NCBI GenBank assembly: GCA_020442425.1
Contig: JAGRKB010000009.1
Location: forward strand, 1 to 34,876
DNA length: 34,876 bases
Origin: Alphaproteobacteria bacterium
Lineage (GTDB): Bacteria > Pseudomonadota > Alphaproteobacteria > Micavibrionales > Micavibrionaceae
Direction of reading: 5' to 3'
Within the stretch, counting starts at the first letter, position 1; each line of letters starts with the position of its first letter. This document shows, one piece after another, positions 24,167 through 30,367 of this stretch. The position numbers and the translations under genes were made by a program. Below the pieces are notes generated by a model. The model made no database searches and was not told the origin of the DNA. It worked only from the letters and a program-made list of their open reading frames with translations.

Positions 24167-25673
24167 TGATTTAGAAAATGACGATTTCGAGCCTGACTTC
24201 GACCAAGCAGAGGATTTTGGCGAATTTGGTGGTGATGCTCAGAAGCCTACTATAGGAAATGCTCTTTCCGGATCTCCGATGTTAAAAGTTGCAATGATTG
24301 GGGCCGCAATTCTGGTTGTGGTCGTTGCAATCGCTTTGTTCGGTGGTGAAGAAAAAGAATTGCCTGGATCTCGTGTTGATGCCGGTGCTCCTGATTTAAA
24401 GCAAACTCCCGGTAAGGAAGAGTTGACACCAATGATGCGCGGCGCGATGGAAGAGCATAACCAGCAAGTTCTTGAAGAAGCGTTGAAACAAGGGACGAGT
24501 GCTATTCCTACTCCAATCGATCCGCCAAAAGTTTTGTTGGGTGTTCCCGAGGGAGAGGCCGCAACGGAAGATCCTCTCGTTCGTTGGAAAAGGCTTCAAG
24601 AAGAGCGTTTGAGATTGCAGCGTGAGCAAGAGCAGTTCTCTAATCAGGCTCAGACAGATCCGGAGCGTGACACGCGAGTTATGAACTTGCAGCAAGCTAT
24701 GATGAACCAAGTAACGAACATTATGGGTGAGCAAGAGAACGGCGAGATCATGAAGAATATCAAAGTGTATACTGTTGATGTTCGTTCTTCCGGCTCGCAA
24801 GGAGGGGGCTCTTCTCAAGTTTCAGGTTTGATGGGCGGACTTCAGGGGGCTTCAGCAACGGGTGCTGTCGATCCGCAAGGGCAAGCTGTTGCTCTTGATC
24901 CTGCTAAAGTGATCGTTCCTGCTGGTGAAATCGAGTATGCCCAACTTTTGATGGAAGCTAATTCCGATGTGCCTGGCCCTATTGTAGCTATGGTTGTTTC
25001 TGGCCCGTTTAATGGTTCTAAAGTTTTGGGTAGTTTTCAGCGCAAGGAAGAGTATTTGATTTTACAGTTCAATACTCTTGTTAGCAAAGCTGGGCATTCA
25101 ATCCCTATTAATGCCATTGCGGTTGATCCTGATACGACGCTGGGTGCGATGGCGACCGATGTTGATCATAGATATTGGCAGCGTGTTGTTTTGCCAGCTG
25201 CGGTTAGCTTTATAGAAGGTATGGGGAATGCTATTGCCGAGAGCGGTTCTACAACTGTAACTGTTGAGGGTGGCGATTCCACAGTTTCTCAAGAGAATAA
25301 TGATCTTGATACTGAGCAGGAATTGGCAACAGCGGCCTCTGAAGCTGCCGACAAAATCGGAGAGATTCTGGATGAAGAAGCTGATGTTGAAATTCTGGTG
25401 CGCGTGAAAGCCGGAACTCCTATGGGCTTACTTTTCACGAAAGGTGTCACAGATCAGGATGTTGAGTCTGCGGCTCTAGGTCGTGGGGCTGCTGCAAATA
25501 GTAATGCTGCTCAAGCTCAAAATCCGTACGCCGTGAATTCTAATTCTTCTAGCCCTATGGGATTTTTACAAAATTCTATGCAAGGGCAAATGCAATTACA
25601 GCAACAGGGAATTAACTTTCAAGCGGGAGTTCCCGGGGCTCAAGTCTCTTATAGTAACGGACTGTCCCAATAA
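24156..25673 (+). CDS. dotG: Type IVB secretion protein DotG/IcmE, compact form
   Basis: DotG spans from inner membrane to outer membrane and forms the central channel with a VirB10-like C-terminal domain. The 505-residue product has an acidic N-terminus, a transmembrane helix at about 43-63, a Pro/Glu linker, a coiled-coil stretch (about 140-200, LQEERLRLQREQEQFSNQAQ) and the VirB10-type domain (IVPAGEIEYAQLLMEANSDV to MGLLFTKGVTDQDVES). Legionella DotG is about 1050 residues because of a long degenerate pentapeptide-repeat region; this one has none and is close to plasmid R64 TraO in size. A Gln/Asn-rich tail follows the core domain. Confidence 0.93.
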   Translation: MANNDLENDDFEPDFDQAEDFGEFGGDAQKPTIGNALSGSPMLKVAMIGAAILVVVVAIALFGGEEKELPGSRVDAGAPDLKQTPGKEELTPMMRGAMEEHNQQVLEEALKQGTSAIPTPIDPPKVLLGVPEGEAATEDPLVRWKRLQEERLRLQREQEQFSNQAQTDPERDTRVMNLQQAMMNQVTNIMGEQENGEIMKNIKVYTVDVRSSGSQGGGSSQVSGLMGGLQGASATGAVDPQGQAVALDPAKVIVPAGEIEYAQLLMEANSDVPGPIVAMVVSGPFNGSKVLGSFQRKEEYLILQFNTLVSKAGHSIPINAIAVDPDTTLGAMATDVDHRYWQRVVLPAAVSFIEGMGNAIAESGSTTVTVEGGDSTVSQENNDLDTEQELATAASEAADKIGEILDEEADVEILVRVKAGTPMGLLFTKGVTDQDVESAALGRGAAANSNAAQAQNPYAVNSNSSSPMGFLQNSMQGQMQLQQQGINFQAGVPGAQVSYSNGLSQ

Positions 25674-25690
25674 TTTGAGGAGTGACATAT

Positions 25691-26935
25691 ATGTCTGATA
25701 AGAATTTGGAAGATCAATATGAGGATGAATTTTCATCTGATGATGCAGAATATTTTGATGAGGATTTGGGTGATGAATCTTCTTTTGATGGAATAGAGGA
25801 TGAGAATTGGGATGATCTTGAGGATCGAGAATCCTATCGTGATCCAGCTCCTCCTAAGAAGAAAAAAAGCTCTTTTTTGACAATTGTTATTGTTCTTGTT
25901 GTTGTTCTGGGTGGAGGGTTTCTTCTTCTCGGATTGATGGGGGGTGGGGCGCAGGAAGTGCCTGCTTCTGAAGAAGAGGTGGTCACTTCCGGAGTTATTG
26001 ATCAAGCCCCTGTAAATGTTGATTCAAATAATGTTGAAGATTTGCCCGCTCCACAAGAACAGGTTCTAACTGGCGCAGAATCTGGGACACAGGCAGATGC
26101 TACCGTTCAAAATGACCCACAGGATATTTCCCCTCTGGATTTGGGCGGAGATGTTGTTTCGTTGACACCGGAACCTGATGTTTCATCTACACAAGAGCTT
26201 CCGGCTTTACCGGAGCTTACAGAAGGCTTGATGACAGAGCCAGTTGAATTGGTAGCTGATGTTCCTTCTTTGGAGCCTGTTCCTGATACTGCTGAGGTGT
26301 TGTCTCAAAATGCTGGAGAAGTTGTTGTCCCTGATATTTCTCCGGAACCGAGATCTTCGGATTTCCCATCTGTTGATATGATTAAACGTCCGGAAGCTGT
26401 TGCCCAAGTTTCTGAAAGTGACGCTCCTGCTATTCCGGATCTAAATATTCCTGAAGTGACCGATTCTGCTCAAGCTGATGTTCAGCAGGCTCTACAAGAT
26501 AATGCTAGCTTGATGAATGATGAAATGAGAAAAGCAGTCGATCAAATTGCGAATTTGCAAGCCAGCGTTGAGGATTATCAAGAGCAGGAAGCTTCTTTGA
26601 AGCAGAAGATTTTTGAACTCGAGGCCAAGTTGGCGCGTGCGCAAGAGCGTGATGTGGCTACTACGCGTTCTGTTCAAGTTTCCCGATCCTCTAGAATAGA
26701 TGAACCTCGTGCCAATATATCTACGGTTTCTAGTGTTTCACGTCCTGTTAAGACTGTTTCTTGGGTCTTGAAGGGGGCTCAGTCCGGAAAAGCTTTGATT
26801 TCTAAAGAAGGTCAACGTGATATCATGTCTGTTTCTGTTGGTGAAACGGTTGCCGGACTGGGAACAATTCTCTCTATTGAGCAAGGCGCTCAGGGATGGG
26901 TTGTTCAGGGTACTAAAGGCAGTGTTCGGGAATAA
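25691..26935 (+). CDS. dotF: Type IVB secretion protein DotF/IcmG-like
   Basis: This inner-membrane component of the core complex starts at the ATG at 25691 with GAGGAG 9 bp upstream, giving 414 residues (Legionella DotF is about 270). The first 50 residues are about half Asp/Glu. A Lys run and a transmembrane helix at about 61-83 follow, then 170 residues of Pro/Glu/Val/Asp-rich, probably disordered linker. Next is a coiled coil (MNDEMRKAVDQIANLQASVE onward, about 275-320) and a C-terminal strand domain with SVSVGETVAGLGTILSIEQG, which resembles the secretin-type HR fold of PilP/IcmG. Position after dotG supports the call; overall similarity is low outside the end. Confidence 0.8.
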   Translation: MSDKNLEDQYEDEFSSDDAEYFDEDLGDESSFDGIEDENWDDLEDRESYRDPAPPKKKKSSFLTIVIVLVVVLGGGFLLLGLMGGGAQEVPASEEEVVTSGVIDQAPVNVDSNNVEDLPAPQEQVLTGAESGTQADATVQNDPQDISPLDLGGDVVSLTPEPDVSSTQELPALPELTEGLMTEPVELVADVPSLEPVPDTAEVLSQNAGEVVVPDISPEPRSSDFPSVDMIKRPEAVAQVSESDAPAIPDLNIPEVTDSAQADVQQALQDNASLMNDEMRKAVDQIANLQASVEDYQEQEASLKQKIFELEAKLARAQERDVATTRSVQVSRSSRIDEPRANISTVSSVSRPVKTVSWVLKGAQSGKALISKEGQRDIMSVSVGETVAGLGTILSIEQGAQGWVVQGTKGSVRE

Positions 26936-26963
26936 GCATTTATTGTCTAGGATTGATTCATTA

Positions 26964-26990
26964 AATCCCTGATATTATTCAGGGATTTTC
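26964..26990 (+). terminator. Intrinsic terminator after dotF
   Basis: The stem AATCCCTGA / TCAGGGATT is followed by TTCTCT, 29 bp after the dotF stop. It ends the dotH-G-F unit. Confidence 0.7.
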
Positions 26991-27032
26991 TCTATTTATG
27001 ACATTCTTAACTTTGTAATAAGTTATTTTAGG

Positions 27033-27150
27033 TATAGTGTTCTATGGGGAGTAACATAGTTAATTCTGCATTTTCATGGATTGGTGGGCAGAATCTTGTG
27101 TTTTTGTCAGTTTTATGGTTCAATAATAGGTATAGAACCGTATAAACGGT
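27033..27150 (+). promoter_or_regulatory. Structured leader and promoter region of dotE
   Basis: The 220-bp gap before dotE has a TATAGT box at 27033-27038 and three small inverted repeats: CTATG/CATAG (27042-27059), ATTCTGC/GCAGAAT (27063-27094) and ACCGT/ACGGT (27137-27150). The last ends about 12 bp before the start codon, near the GGGGTG ribosome site. Confidence 0.4.
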
Positions 27151-27162
27151 CGGGGTGTGTAT

Positions 27163-28434
27163 ATGAAAAAAATATTCTCTAGATTTAACAGCATGTTAAA
27201 CCGTAACACTGTCAGGTTCTTAGCCCTGTTGGTGGTTTTTTCTTCTGTTTCGATGTTTTCTACGCAGGCTCAAGCTCAGGGGCTTGGAAATGCTGTGAGC
27301 AATGCCTTAAGTGGTGTTGGAAATGCTGTGAGTAATGCGGCGAGTGGTATTGGAAATGCTGTGAGTGGTATTGGAAGTGCTGTGAGTAATGCTGTCTCTG
27401 GGGCTTTGAGTGCCCTGACATCTGCTGCTGCCGCTGCACTTTCAGGAGTTTTATCCGCTGTTAGCTCTATGGTCTCGACTGGCGTGCAAGCTTTTTTCGC
27501 GAACGTCAATACTTTTATTACCACTTCTATTAGTAATCTCTTCTCATGGCTTGGTGGGGCGCTGGGTTGTGGTGGTATGGTCAATGCCGGAGGAGGAACT
27601 GTCGGGGATGTTATCTGTAATGTTATTATTGCATCAGATAATTTGCCAGGCTTCGTTTCTGCTGTTGCCTATATGATGGGTATGATTATGGCAGTTAGCG
27701 CTCTTATCAAATTGAAAGATCATGTTGAAAGCCCTACTCAACATCCGATTTCCGCGTCTCTTAAACGCTTTGTAGCCGGTGGTGCTTTATTTATGCTTCC
27801 GATGGTTACTGAAGCCACAGAGACTCTTATTGCAGGTACAGGTATTAGTGGTGGTATGGGGACGGGATTGAACGGGAAAGCCTCGGGATTTGGTTTGGAT
27901 GCTATGATGGTTGCTTTGATGGTTGATATTTTCAAACCGGTGGGCGCATTATTGGGTGGTTTTGGCTATCTGGCTGGTATGGTTCTGACCGTTATCGGTA
28001 TTAGCCGCTTGCTCAAGACTGCTCAGGATGGGCCTTCAGGTCCAACAGGCTTGGGAACTATCATGACGTTTGTTTTGGCAGGTGTCTTGTTTACCATGGA
28101 TGAGTTGATGACTGCATTTACCGGATCTTTGTTTAATATGAATGTCATCGAAACTTCGGCAGTGTTGTCTGTGCCGATTGACGGCGGCGTTGTCGATGAT
28201 CACGTTCTTGCTGTAATCAGTTCTATTCTGCTGTTTATGATGCTTGTCGGGTGGATTAGCTTTATACGCGGGTTCTTTATTTTGCGCGATGTGGCTGAAG
28301 GAAAAGGTCAAGCATCATTGATGGCGGCAATTACTCATATCATGGGTGGAGCGATTGCTGTGAACTTGGGTCCATTTATGAATGCCGTACAAAGTACACT
28401 TGGTTTGACAAGTGTGGGGGTTATCTTTAGTTAG
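27163..28434 (+). CDS. dotE: DotE/IcmC-like membrane protein with three DotP-like units
   Basis: This inner-membrane protein of the type IVB system has 423 residues against about 190 in Legionella IcmC. It has a signal peptide to about residue 37, then a Gly/Ala/Ser/Asn repeat helix (about 40-105, units such as GVGNAVSNAAS). Three related two-helix units follow. Unit 1, at about 161-224, has LPGFVSAVAYMMGMI and VAGGALFMLP and is closest to DotP; unit 2, at about 260-322, has GYLAGMVLTVIGISRLL and FVLAGVLFTMDEL; unit 3, at about 349-411, has LVGWISFIRGFFILRD and MGGAIAVNLGPFMNAV. Identity rests on unit 1 similarity and on its place between dotF and dotP. Confidence 0.8.
   Translation: MKKIFSRFNSMLNRNTVRFLALLVVFSSVSMFSTQAQAQGLGNAVSNALSGVGNAVSNAASGIGNAVSGIGSAVSNAVSGALSALTSAAAAALSGVLSAVSSMVSTGVQAFFANVNTFITTSISNLFSWLGGALGCGGMVNAGGGTVGDVICNVIIASDNLPGFVSAVAYMMGMIMAVSALIKLKDHVESPTQHPISASLKRFVAGGALFMLPMVTEATETLIAGTGISGGMGTGLNGKASGFGLDAMMVALMVDIFKPVGALLGGFGYLAGMVLTVIGISRLLKTAQDGPSGPTGLGTIMTFVLAGVLFTMDELMTAFTGSLFNMNVIETSAVLSVPIDGGVVDDHVLAVISSILLFMMLVGWISFIRGFFILRDVAEGKGQASLMAAITHIMGGAIAVNLGPFMNAVQSTLGLTSVGVIFS
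27281..27465 (+). repeat. In-frame direct repeats in dotE (GNAVS units)
   Basis: Repeated DNA of the type GGAAATGCTGTGAG(C/T), three clear copies and several degenerate ones, encodes a run of Gly-x-Gly-Asn-Ala-Val-Ser-Asn-Ala units just after the signal peptide of dotE. Confidence 0.85.
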
Positions 28435-28488
28435 ATAATATTATATAATAAACTTTGATTATTTACTGAAGCATTAGAGGAGGAAACT

Positions 28489-28890
28489 ATGCTGAAACAA
28501 AAACTGAATAGACTTAGTGCAATGATTGGTGCCGCTTTTGTAATGGGAACCTTTATGAGTTCTGATGCGAGTGCAGCTCCAGCAAAGACTTTTAACGATG
28601 TTGCAAATAACATTATTGGCGGTATTTCAAGCTTACCGGGCTTTCTATCTGCTGTTTCCTATATGATGGGGATGTTGTTTGCTGTTCTTGGTATTTTGAA
28701 GATCAAAGATCACGTTGAAAACCCAACTCAGATTCACCTGAAAGACGGTGCTATCCGTTTGGCTGTTGGTGGCGGTCTGTTTATGATCCCAATTATTACC
28801 GAGTCCATGCAGACCTTGGTTGGTACGGGTACAATGACTAAAGCTGCTGAAGTTAGTAAAATCGGTACTGCTACTAATTTGGCGAAGTAA
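28489..28890 (+). CDS. dotP: DotP/IcmD-family protein, copy 1
   Basis: This small inner-membrane component of the Dot/Icm system has 133 residues, as in Legionella IcmD. It has a consensus ribosome site (GAGGAGG), a signal-like hydrophobic N-terminus ending near SAAP (residues 1-31), a first membrane helix SLPGFLSAVSYMMGMLFAVL, a conserved loop KIKDHVENPTQIHLKDG and a second helix LAVGGGLFMIPIITESMQTL. It is followed by its own terminator. It is the homologue of unit 1 of the preceding DotE. Confidence 0.9.
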   Translation: MLKQKLNRLSAMIGAAFVMGTFMSSDASAAPAKTFNDVANNIIGGISSLPGFLSAVSYMMGMLFAVLGILKIKDHVENPTQIHLKDGAIRLAVGGGLFMIPIITESMQTLVGTGTMTKAAEVSKIGTATNLAK

Positions 28891-28917
28891 TTTTACTTTC
28901 TATCATTATGAAATTTT

Positions 28918-28947
28918 AAACAGACCCTTTTGGGGTCTGTTTTTTTG
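28918..28947 (+). terminator. Intrinsic terminator after dotP copy 1
   Basis: The stem AAACAGACCC / GGGTCTGTTT is followed by a T-tract. The same hairpin is found after copy 2. Confidence 0.88.
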
Positions 28948-29045
28948 GGAAGTGATGGAAGTGCCTTGATTTTATTTCTGTCTTTTGACTTAGAAGTATT
29001 GTAGAATGGTATATGGTCATAATTGAAGCATTAGAGGAGGAAACT

Positions 29046-29447
29046 ATGCTGAAACAAAAACTGAATAGACTTAGTGCAATGATTGGTGCCGCTTTTGTAA
29101 TGGGAACTCTTATATGTTCTGATGCAAATGCTGCCCCAACGAAGACTTTTAACAACGTTGCTGATAATCTAATTAACGGTATTTCAAGCTTACCGGGTTT
29201 TCTATCGGCTGTTTCCTATATGATGGGGATGTTGTTTGCTGTTCTTGGTATTTTGAAGATCAAAGATCACGTTGAAAACCCAACTCAGATTCACCTGAAA
29301 GACGGTGCTATCCGCTTGGCTGTTGGAGGCGGTCTGTTTATGATCCCGATTATTACCGAGTCCATGCAGACCTTGGTTGGTGCGGGTACAATGACTAAAG
29401 CTGCTGAAGTTAGTAAAATCGGTACTGCTACTAATTTGGCGAAGTAA
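29046..29447 (+). CDS. dotP: DotP/IcmD-family protein, copy 2
   Basis: This 133-residue paralogue aligns without gaps to copy 1 and differs at ten positions, nine of them between residues 22 and 44, i.e. around the signal peptide end and the start of the mature chain. Both membrane helices and the KIKDHVENPTQ loop are identical. The ATG at 29046 has the same GAGGAGG site as copy 1; an in-frame ATG at 29013 lies upstream of that site and is not the start. It has its own terminator. The two copies may assemble together or be expressed differently. Confidence 0.9.
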   Translation: MLKQKLNRLSAMIGAAFVMGTLICSDANAAPTKTFNNVADNLINGISSLPGFLSAVSYMMGMLFAVLGILKIKDHVENPTQIHLKDGAIRLAVGGGLFMIPIITESMQTLVGAGTMTKAAEVSKIGTATNLAK

Positions 29448-29474
29448 TTTTACTTTCTATCATTATGAAATTTC

Positions 29475-29502
29475 AAACAGACCCTTTTGGGGTCTGTTTT
29501 TT
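29475..29502 (+). terminator. Intrinsic terminator after dotP copy 2
   Basis: It has the same stem as after copy 1 (AAACAGACCC / GGGTCTGTTT with a T-tract). dotN then needs read-through or its own promoter. Confidence 0.88.
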
Positions 29503-29584
29503 AGTTTTGTGAAATTCTTTTGTTTTATTGGTTGATCGGTTATGATAAGCCACTCAATTGATGCAATTCTGAAAGTGGGTGCTT

Positions 29585-30286
29585 ATGAATAACTTGCCTT
29601 TGGCTTTGGGCATTTCTCGCCCAGATGGAAAAACCAAGCGGATTAAATTACCGCAGGGAAGTCCTAAGATTATTACTCCGGAAATTAAAAAGGCTGTCTT
29701 TGAGAGGGACGGGTATTCTTGCCAGTGTTGTGGATTTCAGGCTCAAAAGTATCAGGAAGTTCATTTTCTGGATCAAAATCCCCAGAATGTCACAATGGAC
29801 AATATGGCAACAGTTTGTATCTTTTGCCATCAGTGCTTTAATTTGGATTTAGTTTGTGAGATGCGTTCCGGCGTATTGATCTGGCTTCCGGAGATTTCAC
29901 AAGTTGATTTGCACCATATCATGCGTTCTGTCTATGTTGCCCGTATTTCACAGGGCCCAATGGCAGAAGCTGCTCGTGCTACGCTGGATGCGCTTATGGC
30001 TCGTCGTGAAGAAGCTAGAAATCGTATAGATACGGATGATCCTTTTGTTCTGGCCACTGTTCTTAAAGACTTTCTGACATCACGCTATTATGCCGATAGG
30101 GAAAATAGGCTGGACGGTGTTCGATTGATGCCACTTGATCGTCGTCTTATTCGCGAAGCTGATCTTGAGTTTAACCAGTTTCCTCAAATCCTAGCTTATT
30201 GGCGCTCCAAAGAGGGGCCATTCGGGGGGCGGGCACCTACATTGTGGCTTAATCTTTATAAGGATGCTCTTCAAAAGGCAAGTTAG
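29585..30286 (+). CDS. dotN: Type IVB secretion protein DotN/IcmJ
   Basis: DotN is a zinc-binding cytoplasmic protein that belongs to the DotL-DotM coupling complex in Legionella and helps recruit substrates. From the ATG at 29585 it is 233 residues (Legionella about 208); a GTG 6 bp earlier is possible. The zinc site is visible as C46-x-x-C49 (with C48 between) in GYSCQCCGF and C78-x-x-C81 with C84 in VCIFCHQC, in an HNH-like arrangement; HNH catalytic residues are not evident. The C-terminal half is helical and ends in FGGRAPTLWLNLYKDAL, a family-type ending. The gap to dotO is 81 bp. Confidence 0.9.
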   Translation: MNNLPLALGISRPDGKTKRIKLPQGSPKIITPEIKKAVFERDGYSCQCCGFQAQKYQEVHFLDQNPQNVTMDNMATVCIFCHQCFNLDLVCEMRSGVLIWLPEISQVDLHHIMRSVYVARISQGPMAEAARATLDALMARREEARNRIDTDDPFVLATVLKDFLTSRYYADRENRLDGVRLMPLDRRLIREADLEFNQFPQILAYWRSKEGPFGGRAPTLWLNLYKDALQKAS

Positions 30287-30367
30287 TCGCTCTCTAACTC
30301 GAATTCTGTATTTTCAATGTGTGTTTTTCTGGTTAAACTGACCAGGATCTAACTCTGTGATTCTCTG

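Larger units (their letters stand above)
28467..29502 (+). repeat. Tandem duplication of the dotP transcription unit
   Basis: Segments 28467-28946 and 29024-29502 are offset by 557 bp and match from before the ribosome site through the gene to the terminator. The first 80 bp or so and the last two thirds are nearly identical; the differences concentrate at about 28550-28620 and its counterpart. Confidence 0.92.

Noticed and set aside
30281-30299. Inverted repeat AGTTAG/CTAACT at the end of dotN
   Set aside because: The stem is short and has no T-tract, so it is not supported as a terminator.
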